Of a DNA stretch of 62,500 bases, positions 32,891-42,246 are shown in pieces. The stretch covers positions 1-62,500 of the forward strand of contig QBYE01000004.1 in NCBI GenBank assembly GCA_003282985.1, given 5' to 3'. The translations under genes and the position numbers were made by a program. The stretch comes from Pelagibacteraceae bacterium AG-325-E08. Its GTDB lineage: Bacteria; Pseudomonadota; Alphaproteobacteria; Pelagibacterales; Pelagibacteraceae. Below the pieces are notes generated by a model. The model ran no database searches. It was not told the DNA's origin and saw only the letters and a list, made by a program, of their open reading frames with translations. Each line of letters begins with the position of its first letter. Position 1 is the stretch's first letter.

Positions 32891-33546
32891 TAACTGCTAA
32901 TTTTCCTGTCTATTATTTTTTTAATTTTTATAAAACATGAGCTTATAGACTCTGAACTTGAATTCAGCAATACCATATCTTTAGTTTTTTTAAGGGGTGA
33001 AATCTCTCTATTTTTATCACTTTTATCCCGCTTTCTAATGCTTTTTAAGACTTCTTTATACGTTATCTTTTTATTTTTTGCGTTGAGCTCTTTATATCTC
33101 CTATTAGCTCTTACTTTTAGACTAGCAGTTATGTAGAATTTTATATTTGCATCCTTTACGACTACAGAACCGCAATCCCGGCCATCTAAACATGACCCGT
33201 CATACTTCTTTGGAGGATTATAAGCACATTCTACTTGAAAAGCATGGACCAATTTTCTTATTTTTTTATCTTTTGCAATTATTGAAGCCACAGTTGCAAC
33301 TTTATCAGATGACAACTTTTTATTTTGCAAATCTTTCATCTTCAATTTATCAATTTTCTTTTTGATATATTTATAATTATATTTTGAAGGTTCAGTAATT
33401 TTAATATAGGCAACGTATCGATAGCAACGCCCTGTATCTAAGACCATAAGATTATAGTGTTTGCCAATTAGTTTTGCTTGTGTTCCAGCACCTGCTGCCG
33501 CTGGACTATCAATTGTGACCTTTAATATATCGCCCCGTTTTTTCAT
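32890..33546 (-). CDS. cmk: cytidylate kinase with altered P-loop
   Basis: Cmk phosphorylates CMP and dCMP. The N-terminus DSPAAAGAGTQAKLI corresponds to the usual GPAGSGKGT P-loop, but the Walker A lysine is alanine (residue 20). The following LDTGRCYRYVA, the nucleoside-binding DGRDCGSVVVKDANIKFYIT and the lid RRYKELNAK match the family. 218 residues. Between aroA and rpsA, its normal place, so identity is firm. Whether it retains activity without the lysine, or another basic residue substitutes, cannot be told from sequence. Confidence 0.92.
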   Translation of the reverse strand: MKKRGDILKVTIDSPAAAGAGTQAKLIGKHYNLMVLDTGRCYRYVAYIKITEPSKYNYKYIKKKIDKLKMKDLQNKKLSSDKVATVASIIAKDKKIRKLVHAFQVECAYNPPKKYDGSCLDGRDCGSVVVKDANIKFYITASLKVRANRRYKELNAKNKKITYKEVLKSIRKRDKSDKNREISPLKKTKDMVLLNSSSESISSCFIKIKKIIDRKISS

Positions 33547-34865
33547 TATTTTTTTAATACATTTATTATTTTTAAGAAATTAGGAAATGAAGTTTTTATA
33601 GATTCAGGATTTGCTATACTCCATTCCCCCCCAAAAGATAATGCAGCAATTACACTTGTCATAAATACTCTATGATCTTTTAAATAATCTTTAATAAAAA
33701 TTTTTTTATCAATTTTTAAATTTGGGTTTCCAAATATTTTAATAGAGTTATTTGTAGTAATTGTTTTAACCCCCATTTTATTTAAAATTTTTGCTCCCCA
33801 TTTCAATCTAGGACTTTCTTTTTGATTAAGCTCACCGATATCTTTAAAGTAAGAAACTCCACGACTTAAAGCTGCAACTAGAAAGATAAGAAGGAATTCA
33901 TCGATCGCTCCACTATTTAGTTTAGTTGGACAATTAATTGCTTTTAATTTTTTTGTACTTGCAATTAAAATATCAGCTACGAGTTCACCTTTATAATTCT
34001 TCTTATTCTTAAATTTGATGTTAACACCCATTTTTTTTAAAATAGTTATTATGCCAATTCTAGATGGATTAATATTTATGTTTCTAATCAATAATTTCGA
34101 ATTATTAGATAGTGCTGTTAAAACGATAAAAAAAGCAGCCGAGCTGATGTCTGACGGTATCTTATAATTTAAAGGTTTTATTTTATTAACTTTTTCAACT
34201 TCTATTAAATCATAATTTTTTTTCTTTTTAACTTTTAAAGGTAGCTTTAAATATTTGCATAAAAGTTCGGTGTGATCTCTGCTGGGTTTACATTTGATAA
34301 AAGTTTTACCTTCTGTTTTTAAGGCTGCTAAAATAATACTACTTTTTACTTGTGCAGATCCCTTGTTTTCATAATATTTAATTGGTTTTAATTTATTTGA
34401 TCCTTTAATGGTTAAGGGTAATCCATAGTTTTTATTAAGTTCAAAAGTTGCACCAAAGCCACTGAGTGGATCAGCTATTCTTTTAAAATCTCTTTTCGAT
34501 AAGCTTTTATCACCTATCATTTTAATAGGTATTGGTGTGTCTATTAATATTCCAAGAATTAATCTACCAAGTGTACCAGAGTTTTTTGCATCAATAGTAA
34601 GGTTTTTTTTATACCTATATCCATCAATTCCTTTACCATAAATTTTACACATCTTATTATTAACGATAACTTTTATTCCAAGCTTTCTTACAGCCTCTAT
34701 AGCAGCCAGAACATCTTCAGAAAAAAGTAAATTTTGAGCTTTTGATAAACCATTAGAAAGAGACGAAATTAACACCCACCTAATACTAATACTTTTATCT
34801 CCAGGGATTATAATTTTTTTATCAAATTTATTGATTTTATTTTTGATTATAATTTTGTTTGGCAT
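33546..34865 (-). CDS. aroA: 3-phosphoshikimate 1-carboxyvinyltransferase (EPSP synthase)
   Basis: AroA makes EPSP in the shikimate pathway. Seen: PGDKSISIRWVLISSLSNGL near the N-terminus (PEP/S3P site), DAKNSGTLGRLILGIL (the usual NSGTxxR), GDKSLSKRDFKRI and SAQVKSSIILAAL, and DISSAAFFI. The ATG at 34865 (MPNKIII) is chosen rather than one at 34919, because it gives 439 residues, close to the family (427), and avoids overlap with lptB. It overlaps cmk by one base. Confidence 0.94.
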   Translation of the reverse strand: MPNKIIIKNKINKFDKKIIIPGDKSISIRWVLISSLSNGLSKAQNLLFSEDVLAAIEAVRKLGIKVIVNNKMCKIYGKGIDGYRYKKNLTIDAKNSGTLGRLILGILIDTPIPIKMIGDKSLSKRDFKRIADPLSGFGATFELNKNYGLPLTIKGSNKLKPIKYYENKGSAQVKSSIILAALKTEGKTFIKCKPSRDHTELLCKYLKLPLKVKKKKNYDLIEVEKVNKIKPLNYKIPSDISSAAFFIVLTALSNNSKLLIRNININPSRIGIITILKKMGVNIKFKNKKNYKGELVADILIASTKKLKAINCPTKLNSGAIDEFLLIFLVAALSRGVSYFKDIGELNQKESPRLKWGAKILNKMGVKTITTNNSIKIFGNPNLKIDKKIFIKDYLKDHRVFMTSVIAALSFGGEWSIANPESIKTSFPNFLKIINVLKK

Positions 34866-34872
34866 TAAAAAA

Positions 34873-35649
34873 TTAGTTAATTTTGAAGTTATCTCCAAAA
34901 TAGGATTTAATCGCTCCACGGTCTTTAACTAAATTTGAAGGTGAGTCTTGAGCTACAATTTTACCATTATTAAGTATCATGGCAGAATCTGTAATCGTTA
35001 ATATTGATTTTGCATTATGATCGGTTATTAGACAAGTAATTTTTTCCTCAACCTGTAAATTTACTATTATTTCTTGCAACATTTTTATAGAAAGTAGATC
35101 AAGAGCCGACATCGGTTCGTCTAGTAACAGTATTTTAGGCTTCCCCAAAAGCGCAAGTCCAATCGTCAAGCGTCGCTTTTGACCTCCAGATAAATGCTTA
35201 AACTTTATATCTTTCACATTATCTAATTCGAATTTTGACATTAAGAAATCAATTCTTTCATCTCTTTGACTTTTATTTTCTACTACAATTTCTCCTATTG
35301 CTCTGAGATTATCTAAGGTTGTTAAGTCTGAGAATGCCCCACCGTACTGAGGGACATAACCTAAAGAGAACATTCTTGTTCTTAAATACACAGGGTAATC
35401 TGTTGCATCTTTATTATTTATAAAAATTCTACCATTTTTTGGAGATATTAAACCAGTAAGAACGTTAAAAATTGTTGACTTCCCAGCGCCGTTGGGGCCT
35501 AACAAACCAAAAATTTCCCCTTCACTAATTTTAAAACTTATATTATCCAAAATTAACCTGTTACCATATGCAAGAGATATATTTTTAAATTCAATTATAG
35601 TATTAATCTTTTTAAAAGATTTAATTCTAAATTTTTTAATTACTGCCAT
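34873..35649 (-). CDS. lptB: LPS export ABC transporter ATP-binding protein
   Basis: LptB powers extraction of lipopolysaccharide from the inner membrane. Walker A GPNGAGKST, Q-loop GYVPQYGGAFSDLT, signature LSGGQKRRLTIG, Walker B ILLLDEPMSAL and switch His (ITDHNAK) are all present. 258 residues. It begins inside the end of the LptC gene (14-base overlap). The usual lptA is not found between the two. Confidence 0.94.
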   Translation of the reverse strand: MAVIKKFRIKSFKKINTIIEFKNISLAYGNRLILDNISFKISEGEIFGLLGPNGAGKSTIFNVLTGLISPKNGRIFINNKDATDYPVYLRTRMFSLGYVPQYGGAFSDLTTLDNLRAIGEIVVENKSQRDERIDFLMSKFELDNVKDIKFKHLSGGQKRRLTIGLALLGKPKILLLDEPMSALDLLSIKMLQEIIVNLQVEEKITCLITDHNAKSILTITDSAMILNNGKIVAQDSPSNLVKDRGAIKSYFGDNFKIN

Positions 35650-36229
35650 TTTTTTTATTTAAAGATTTAATATTTATTTTTTTATTTTCTTCATACATAG
35701 AAATCTTAATATCTTTTGTCTTAATATCTACCTCAATTACATCTGCTTTTAGTGAACTTTTATTGTTTTTAAAGACTACATTTCTAGAAATTGTCATTAA
35801 ATTTTTACTTAATGAGAATTCAAGATATTCTCCCATAATTATATTATCGAGGTATTCAATTATTACATTTTTTGAAAAAATAGTATCAAAATTATCAATA
35901 TTATATTTACCAAAGTTAGATGATATATTTATAGAATTATAATCTTTTAAATCTATAGTTGCTTTAATTGAAGTTAAATAAATAATATTAGTATTATTTT
36001 GATCTATAATTCCTTCAGATGACTTTAAAGTATATTCATTACCACTGGAGTCCTTAGACCTATATTCAACATCTTTTATAATATTAGAGTTTTCTATTTC
36101 TTCTTGAACAATTTCTTTTTTTTCCTCTATTAATTCTTTATTATTTTGATTTGAATTAAAAATGATTATTATTAATAGAATTAAAACAGTAACTATAAAA
36201 GATACTCTTAAAAAAAAACTTTTCCCCAT
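35636..36229 (-). CDS. lptC: LPS transport protein LptC-like
   Basis: An N-terminal membrane anchor (about residues 6-24, FLRVSFIVTVLILLIIIIF) is followed by a periplasmic beta-jellyroll-like domain with the OstA/LptC pattern (YTLKSSEGIIDQNNTN, ATIDLKDYNSINISSNFGKY, NVVFKNNKSSLKADVIEVDI). 197 residues as in LptC. Position between kdsD and lptB supports the call. It bridges LPS from the LptBFG pump to the periplasmic chain. Sequence similarity across this family is low, so the call leans on context. Confidence 0.82.
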   Translation of the reverse strand: MGKSFFLRVSFIVTVLILLIIIIFNSNQNNKELIEEKKEIVQEEIENSNIIKDVEYRSKDSSGNEYTLKSSEGIIDQNNTNIIYLTSIKATIDLKDYNSINISSNFGKYNIDNFDTIFSKNVIIEYLDNIIMGEYLEFSLSKNLMTISRNVVFKNNKSSLKADVIEVDIKTKDIKISMYEENKKINIKSLNKKNGSN

Positions 36230-37198
36230 TTAAGATATATTCGACTGCAAAATATTGTGAATATGTAGTACGCCTATTATTTTGAGTTTATTTTTTTTAT
36301 TAAAAACACATAAATTCGTAATTTTCTTATTATTCATTACATAGAGACCTTTGGCTGCTAGTTCATTCTTATCTATTCCTATTGGACTTTTTGTCATAAT
36401 TTGCTTTACTAACAAATTATTTAAATTTTGTTTTTTTTGAGTAAATCTTCTAAAGTCTCCATCAGAAATTACTCCCTTTAATAACTTTTTTTTATCCCTT
36501 ACAATCACAAAACCTAATTTTTTCGAATTTAAAACTTTTAATGCATCTTTCATCTTCAAATTTTCATTTACAAAGGGAATAGCTTTACCTACTAGCATTA
36601 AATCTTCTACAGTTTTTAATTGTGCTCCTAAACTTCCCGCAGGATGAATTTTTTTAAAATCTTTATTGTTAAATTTTTTTTGTCTCATTGTAGCAATTGC
36701 CAAAGCATCACCCAAGGCAAGTTGAGAGGTTGTACTAGAAGTGGGAACAATACTACCTGCCTCAGTAACTTTTGGTATTAACAGTTTAATATCTGCTGAT
36801 CTGTAAAGCACAGAATCTTTTTTTGAAACAATTCCTATTAGTAAAATTTTGTTTCTATTAACATATTGTATAATATTTTTTAATTCATTTGTTTCTCCTG
36901 AGTTGCTAATTAGAATTAAAATATCTTTTTTTGAAATACTTCCTAAATCTCCATGAGAGGAGTCGCTAGCTGATAAATAAAATGAGGGAGTTCCAACAGA
37001 TGAAAATGTTGCTGCTATCTTATTTGCAATTAGTCCACTTTTTCCAACTCCACACAGGATAACTTTTGATTGGCATTTAACAATTTGTTCAACAGCTAAA
37101 TTAAATGAATTATTAATACTATTTTTTAATTTGTTTAATGCTTTAATCTCTAGATTAATTACAGCTTTTCCAATTTTGATAAATTTTTTTTTTTTCAT
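36230..37198 (-). CDS. kdsD: arabinose-5-phosphate isomerase
   Basis: KdsD (KpsF) converts ribulose 5-phosphate to arabinose 5-phosphate for KDO. SIS domain: CGVGKSGLIANKIAATFSS, SASDSSHGDLGSI, ISNSGETNEL, and the end IHPAGSLGAQL. Two CBS repeats follow (about residues 205-320; GFVIVRDKKK, GVISDGDFRRF). 322 residues. Adjacent to lptC and lptB and functionally tied to kdsB at 42247. Confidence 0.93.
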   Translation of the reverse strand: MKKKKFIKIGKAVINLEIKALNKLKNSINNSFNLAVEQIVKCQSKVILCGVGKSGLIANKIAATFSSVGTPSFYLSASDSSHGDLGSISKKDILILISNSGETNELKNIIQYVNRNKILLIGIVSKKDSVLYRSADIKLLIPKVTEAGSIVPTSSTTSQLALGDALAIATMRQKKFNNKDFKKIHPAGSLGAQLKTVEDLMLVGKAIPFVNENLKMKDALKVLNSKKLGFVIVRDKKKLLKGVISDGDFRRFTQKKQNLNNLLVKQIMTKSPIGIDKNELAAKGLYVMNNKKITNLCVFNKKNKLKIIGVLHIHNILQSNIS

Positions 37199-37810
37199 TT
37201 AATGAGACCAGATATCGTCCTTAAACTCCAATAAATCAAGTTTTATTCTAGTGTGTAAAAATTTTATACATTCACGATATAAGTCCATTCTTTTTTCTCT
37301 CTCTAAAATTTTATCTAATTCAGAGTGAATTTTATGGAGGTAGATTACATCATTGGCACAATATTTTAATTGACCTTGAGAAAGCTCTCCGCCAAAGTCA
37401 GATGTTTGAAATTGTTTACTTACGTCTACATTAGCAAATTCTTTTATTAATATTTTTAATGAATGGCTATCTGAAAAAGTACGTGCCAATTTTGATTTAA
37501 TTTTTGAACATTCAATATTGTTTACATCTGTTTTGAGATAATATTTAATATGGGTTAAATCACTTCTGGCATAGTGGAAGAGCTTTTTGATGTTTTTATC
37601 AGCTAAAATTTTAACTAAATTTGGAGCGTTGTAATTATTTCTGTCTAACTGAACAATGTGAGCATCAGAATTTCCTGATGAAAGCTGTATCAAACAAAGT
37701 GGATCCCGACGAACAGACAAGCCCATGAACTCTGAATCAATAGCTACTATAGTCCCCAGATTTAAATTTTCTGGTAAATCGGCTTTATGCAACTCAATCT
37801 TTGTATTCAT
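37199..37810 (-). CDS. rnd: ribonuclease D-like 3'-5' exonuclease
   Basis: A DEDDy exonuclease domain: AIDSEFMGLSVRRDPLCLIQ (Exo I Asp/Glu), FHYARSDLTHIKYYL (Exo II), and KYCANDVIYLHKIH (Exo III Tyr/Asp). No HRDC domain, so it is the short form common in alphaproteobacteria. ATG at 37810 (MNTKIELHK) is preferred over one 36 bases upstream, as it leaves room for a promoter shared with the divergent gene at 37837. Role in tRNA 3' maturation is inferred from the family. Confidence 0.9.
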   Translation of the reverse strand: MNTKIELHKADLPENLNLGTIVAIDSEFMGLSVRRDPLCLIQLSSGNSDAHIVQLDRNNYNAPNLVKILADKNIKKLFHYARSDLTHIKYYLKTDVNNIECSKIKSKLARTFSDSHSLKILIKEFANVDVSKQFQTSDFGGELSQGQLKYCANDVIYLHKIHSELDKILEREKRMDLYRECIKFLHTRIKLDLLEFKDDIWSH

Positions 37811-37836
37811 TTTTAATTCATATATAACAGAAAAAA

Positions 37837-38799
37837 ATGAAAGCAAAAAATGTTTTAATTTGTGGGGGATCTGGCCAAATAGGAAGACACCTGATAAGAA
37901 AGTTAACGAAAAACCACTATAGAGTTACTGTAGTAACCCGAAATATTCATCAAAAGGGCTTATTATTAAAAAGTATGGGCAATCAGGGCTGGATTAATAT
38001 CGTGGAGGCAAATATTTTTGATGAAAAAAAAATTAGAAGTCTTTTTCAAGAGGCAGATATTTGCATCAATTTAATAGGTATTTTATATGAAAAAAAAGGA
38101 AGTTCATTTAAAAATATTCATACTTTATTTCCATCAATACTAGCTAAGCTTTGTAAAGAATATAATTTAGAGCAGTTTATACATTTGTCAGCATTAGGTG
38201 TTGATAAGGCAATAGACTCAAATTATGCGAAAAGTAAATTAGAGGGTGAAAAAGAAATTTTAAAAAATTTTCCTTTATCAACAATTTTACGTCCTTCTCT
38301 AGTTTATAGTAGCTCGGATGGCTTTTCCACCTCAATGATGACACTCTTAAATAGATTACCAGTATTTCCGCTTTACTATTCTGGAAAAACTTTATTTATA
38401 CCTATTCATGCAAAAGATTTAGTGGAGATAATCTTTAATGCAGTTTCCAAGAATACAAATTCTCAGATTATTGAATGTGTAGGCCCTGAGACTATGACAT
38501 TTAAAGAGATTCTTGAGAAATTGCTAAAACTAATCGGTAAAAGAAGACTTTTATTACCCGTTCCTTTGTTTGTTGGAAAGACGATAGCAAAAGTTTTTCA
38601 ACTAATGCCAAAACCTTTGCTTACAGAGGATCAATTGAGACTTCTGAAATATGATAACGTTACTTCAGGAAAATATAAAACAAATACTGATATAGGTTTA
38701 CCAGCAAAAAGTTTGTTTGAAAAAGAAGTTGAAAAATATTGTTATATGTGGAGAGAGGGTGGTCAATTCTCAATAAACAAAAATAAAAAAAATAGTTAA
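37837..38799 (+). CDS. NAD(P)-binding complex I NDUFA9-like protein
   Basis: A Rossmann short-chain-type protein with N-terminal ICGGSGQIGRHLIRKL (GxxGxxG) and the segment VTRNIHQKGLLLKSMGNQGW+INI, a form typical of the NDUFA9-like family of alphaproteobacteria. HLSALGVD and YAKSKLEGEK give the Ser/Tyr-x3-Lys region. 320 residues. Probably a respiratory-complex assembly or quinone-related factor; exact role unclear. It is divergent from rnd with 26 bases between starts. Confidence 0.85.
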   Translation: MKAKNVLICGGSGQIGRHLIRKLTKNHYRVTVVTRNIHQKGLLLKSMGNQGWINIVEANIFDEKKIRSLFQEADICINLIGILYEKKGSSFKNIHTLFPSILAKLCKEYNLEQFIHLSALGVDKAIDSNYAKSKLEGEKEILKNFPLSTILRPSLVYSSSDGFSTSMMTLLNRLPVFPLYYSGKTLFIPIHAKDLVEIIFNAVSKNTNSQIIECVGPETMTFKEILEKLLKLIGKRRLLLPVPLFVGKTIAKVFQLMPKPLLTEDQLRLLKYDNVTSGKYKTNTDIGLPAKSLFEKEVEKYCYMWREGGQFSINKNKKNS

Positions 38800-38824
38800 A
38801 CCTAAATTAAAAACTAAATAAAAA

Positions 38825-39322
38825 CTAGGCTGATTTAATTTTTTTTTCAATAAACTCCGGAACATCCTCTTTTTCAGTTACATCTTCTTTTTTACCCTTA
38901 GGAACATAAGAATAAAGTAAATGGAGACGACAGTAACTAAAGTCTTTTACAGAAGTTCTTCCACAGAAATAAAAATCTTTTTCATTTGGATGTCCGATCG
39001 GATAGCGACAAACACCATCCTCTAACTCTTCAAGAGTTTTAGGATTTTCTGGTTCAAAATCTTTTTCAATTATTAATGATTTAAATTTGCTTCTTCGACC
39101 CTTTTTAGATTTAATATCTTTATCAATTATTGTATTTTCAAAACTTTCATTTGAAGTTGCTGTTCTTGTTTTTATTTTTGCTGATAGTCCAAGTCGGCTC
39201 GCTTTTCCAATTATACTATTTCTTGTAAAACCAGGTCCCATTTTTTCTGCTAATTCTCTAGCTGTGGCAGTCCCCCAATTTTTTTTCAGAAATTCGACAT
39301 TTTCTTTCGTCCAAGCACTCAT
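38825..39322 (-). CDS. gcrA: GcrA cell-cycle regulator
   Basis: The N-terminus SAWTKENVEFLKKNWGTATA+RELAEKMG is the GcrA DNA-binding domain (W-T-x-E-x-V-x-x-L-K-x-x-W), followed by TRNSIIGKASRLGLS. The C-terminal Cys/His part is CRYPIGHPNEKDFYFCG and YCRLH. In Caulobacter GcrA binds sigma-70 and responds to methylated GANTC sites. 165 residues. The 190-base gap to argD holds AT-rich sequence without an obvious GANTC cluster. Confidence 0.95.
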   Translation of the reverse strand: MSAWTKENVEFLKKNWGTATARELAEKMGPGFTRNSIIGKASRLGLSAKIKTRTATSNESFENTIIDKDIKSKKGRRSKFKSLIIEKDFEPENPKTLEELEDGVCRYPIGHPNEKDFYFCGRTSVKDFSYCRLHLLYSYVPKGKKEDVTEKEDVPEFIEKKIKSA

Positions 39323-39512
39323 TTTAAGTAATGTATTTTATACCCTATATATTGTATTAATATTTATTATTAACACAATATACTGATATATAGATTAAAC
39401 AAACAACGATTTTTTAGGAGTTATCAACATAAGTAAGTTAAAATTGGTTTATAGGTATTTTCAATCATAACTTGTATCTAATAATTAAAATTTATAAATA
39501 CTAATTAAAATT

Positions 39513-40679
39513 ATGAGCTATTTAGCAAAAAATTATAACAGAAAAAAAATTGCCTTTAAGTATGGAAAAGGAAGTTATCTTTTTTCAACAAATGGAAAAA
39601 AATATCTAGATTTTGTTCAAGGAATAGCGGTCAATTGTTTAGGTCATGCCCATCCAAAATTAATTCAAGCTATAAAAAAACAATCAAAAAAACTCTGGCA
39701 TGTAAGTAACGCTTTTGAGATAAATGAAAGTGAAGAATTAGCTAAAAAACTCGTAAAAAAAACTTTTGCTGATTATGTTATGTTCCAGAATTCAGGTACA
39801 GAATGTTCAGAATTATGCATTAAACTTGCTAGAAGATATTTTTTTTCAATTGGTAAACCAAACAAAAATAGAATTCTTTGCGTTCGAGGGGCCTTCCATG
39901 GAAGAACTTTGGCTGCAATATATGCAAGTGGATCAAAAAAAATGACTGAAGGATTTTCACCAGCCGTATCTGGGTTTGACCATTTTACTTTTGGGAGTCA
40001 TGAATCTCTCAAAAAAAAAATTACAAAAAAAACTGCAGCAATAATGATTGAGCCAATTTTAGGAGAAGGTGGAATTCGAGTTATACCTGACCACTGTCTA
40101 AAGGGACTAAGACAATTGTGTAATGAAAAAAAGATACTTTTAATTTGTGATGAGATTCAGACAGGATGCGCTAGGACTGGGAAATTTTTTGCTTTTGAAT
40201 ATGCAAATATAAAACCGGATATTGTACCTGTAGCCAAGGGCCTAGCAGGTGGATATCCCATAGGTGCAGTTTTAATGACTAAAAAAGTAGCAAAAGCAGT
40301 TAAACCAGGAATTCATGGAAGCACCTTTGGAGGTCAACCTTTACAAACTAAAGTTGGAAGTATTGTAATGGATATAATTTCTAAAAAGAGTTTTTTGAAT
40401 AATGTAACAAAAAACTCAAAATATTTTTTATCAAATTTAAATAAGCTTAAACAAAAATACCCTAAAATTATTAAAGAAATAAGAGGAAGAGGTTTATTAA
40501 TTGGAATTCAACTTCAAACAGATCAAACAAAGTTTATTAAAAAATTAATGGACAATAAATTATTAACTATCCGTGCCGCTGAAAATGTTGTTCGTATTTT
40601 ACCACCTCTAAATGTCAAAATTAAAGAAATAGATTTAGCATTAAAAATAATTAATAAAGTTTGCTCAGAAATAAAATAA
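39513..40679 (+). CDS. argD: acetylornithine aminotransferase
   Basis: ArgD is a PLP enzyme of arginine synthesis. Class III aminotransferase marks: GKKYLDFVQGIAVNCLGHAH, FQNSGTECSELCIKLAR, GAFHGRTLAA, EPILGEGGIR, LICDEIQTGCARTGKFFAFE, and the Schiff-base Lys in PVAKGLAGGYPIGA. 388 residues. It is followed at once by argF, the standard alphaproteobacterial pair. No strong ribosome-binding site is seen. Confidence 0.95.
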   Translation: MSYLAKNYNRKKIAFKYGKGSYLFSTNGKKYLDFVQGIAVNCLGHAHPKLIQAIKKQSKKLWHVSNAFEINESEELAKKLVKKTFADYVMFQNSGTECSELCIKLARRYFFSIGKPNKNRILCVRGAFHGRTLAAIYASGSKKMTEGFSPAVSGFDHFTFGSHESLKKKITKKTAAIMIEPILGEGGIRVIPDHCLKGLRQLCNEKKILLICDEIQTGCARTGKFFAFEYANIKPDIVPVAKGLAGGYPIGAVLMTKKVAKAVKPGIHGSTFGGQPLQTKVGSIVMDIISKKSFLNNVTKNSKYFLSNLNKLKQKYPKIIKEIRGRGLLIGIQLQTDQTKFIKKLMDNKLLTIRAAENVVRILPPLNVKIKEIDLALKIINKVCSEIK

Positions 40680-40681
40680 TC

Positions 40682-41608
40682 ATGAAACATTTCATAAATC
40701 TAAAAGATATACCTGCAAAAGATTTGAGAAAGATTATTACCGATGCTAAGAAAAGAAAAAGTTTAAGAAAAAAACTAAGTACATTAGAGGTTGATAAGGG
40801 CGCACCCTTAAAAGGAAAATTATTAATTCAAATGTTTGAAAAATCTAGTTTGCGAACTAGATTAAGCTTTTATTTAGCTATCAAACAATTAGGCGGTGGT
40901 ACTTTGACCTTGAGATCTAATGAACTGCATTTGGGTCAAGGAGGAGAAAGTATTGCTGATACTGCTAAAATTCTTTCAACCTATGGTGATGGATTTATGC
41001 TTAGAACTGATAGTGATAAAAAGGTTGAAAATTTTGCAAAATATTTATCAATACCAGTAATTAATGGTTTAAGTCCTTCATCTCATCCTACTCAGGTTTT
41101 GTCTGATGTTTTTACAGTTGAGGAAATAAAGAAGAAACCTATTTCAAAATTAAATATTTGTTGGATAGGTGACTCCAATAATGTTTTGGATAGTTTGATT
41201 GCTGCTTCAGTAAAATTTTCTTTCAAGCTAAGTATTGGCTGTCCAAAAAAATTTGAACCAGGAAAAGAGGTAAGAGCATGGGTCAAAAGAAATAATAAAA
41301 AAATTTATATTTATAATGATGCTAAAAAAGCAGTAGCTGATGCAGATGTAATTTTTTCTGACAAAGTTATTTCTTTAAATGATAAAGTTAATAAGAAGAA
41401 AAAAATTCAAGCATTTAAAAATTTTAAGATTGATAAAGAATTAATGAAATTTTCTAATAGCGGTATTTTTTTGCATTGCTTACCTCGTGGTGATGAGGTG
41501 AGTGAAGATGTTTTCTTAGGTAAAAAATCTCATGTATGGCAACAAGCTCTTAATAGAGTACATGTTCAAAAAAGTATTTTGTTATATTGTTTTGGAAAAC
41601 TAAGGTAA
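40682..41608 (+). CDS. argF: ornithine carbamoyltransferase
   Basis: ArgF converts ornithine and carbamoyl phosphate to citrulline. Seen: MFEKSSLRTRLSF (carbamoyl-phosphate site, usually STRTR, here SLRTR), SSHPTQVLSDVFT, WIGDSNNVLDSL, and FLHCLPRGDEVSEDVF. ATG at 40682 gives MKHFINLKDIPAKDL, matching family N-termini; an upstream ATG would overlap argD. 308 residues. The stop overlaps the convergent cytochrome c gene by nine bases. Confidence 0.95.
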   Translation: MKHFINLKDIPAKDLRKIITDAKKRKSLRKKLSTLEVDKGAPLKGKLLIQMFEKSSLRTRLSFYLAIKQLGGGTLTLRSNELHLGQGGESIADTAKILSTYGDGFMLRTDSDKKVENFAKYLSIPVINGLSPSSHPTQVLSDVFTVEEIKKKPISKLNICWIGDSNNVLDSLIAASVKFSFKLSIGCPKKFEPGKEVRAWVKRNNKKIYIYNDAKKAVADADVIFSDKVISLNDKVNKKKKIQAFKNFKIDKELMKFSNSGIFLHCLPRGDEVSEDVFLGKKSHVWQQALNRVHVQKSILLYCFGKLR

Positions 41609-42139
41609 AGATAAAGGACTATCCGCATTTTGGTTTAGATATTTGATAACTGAAGCTCTATCTTTTTCTTTCCTAAGTCCAGCAAAAGCCATTTTTGTTC
41701 CCTTAATCCATTTAGCAGGTTTTATAAGATAGCCATTAAGTTCTTCAAAAGTCCATGCCTTTTCATAAGCAGCTAATGCTTTTGAATATTTATAATCACT
41801 TACGGCTCCCACCTTTCTACCGACTACATTATACAAAGCTGGACCAATTTTATTTTTCCCCCCTTTTACAATAGAGTGACAAGCCGCACACTTTTTAAAT
41901 ATTTTTTCTCCACTAGCAACATCACCCATTGACATTAATGCAGCAATATCAACTACCTTTTCTATCGTTTCATTTGTGGAAGCAACAGCTGTAGTAATTT
42001 GATCTACTTCAACGCTGTAGCCAGGGGTTTCAGGCTTTTCAACATGAAAAACGACTTCAGAAATCTTACCTAATCCAATAATTAGCAAAGCAACCATCAA
42101 AATAGCTGCAATCACCTTATTAATTTCAAAAGAATCCAT
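41600..42139 (-). CDS. membrane-anchored class I cytochrome c
   Basis: An uncleaved N-terminal helix (about residues 8-24, VIAAILMVALLIIGLGK) holds a periplasmic class I cytochrome c: SGEKIFKKCAACHSI (CxxCH haem site), GPALYNVVGRK, and the methionine ligand in WIKGTKMAFAGL. 179 residues. The layout resembles CycM-type cytochromes that carry electrons between complex III and the terminal oxidase in alphaproteobacteria. Convergent with argF. Confidence 0.93.
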   Translation of the reverse strand: MDSFEINKVIAAILMVALLIIGLGKISEVVFHVEKPETPGYSVEVDQITTAVASTNETIEKVVDIAALMSMGDVASGEKIFKKCAACHSIVKGGKNKIGPALYNVVGRKVGAVSDYKYSKALAAYEKAWTFEELNGYLIKPAKWIKGTKMAFAGLRKEKDRASVIKYLNQNADSPLSLP

Positions 42140-42246
42140 TTTATAAAAATATATTTTGAACGTATAACACTATTAATTAAAAATTGCTTATATTTAAATG
42201 TACAATTTTGCCTCTGTTTATTATCTAAAACTAAATAAAAAAAAGA

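Noticed and set aside
39323-39512. Regulatory RNA between gcrA and argD
   Set aside because: The sequence is AT-rich with only weak symmetry and no convincing structure or motif.
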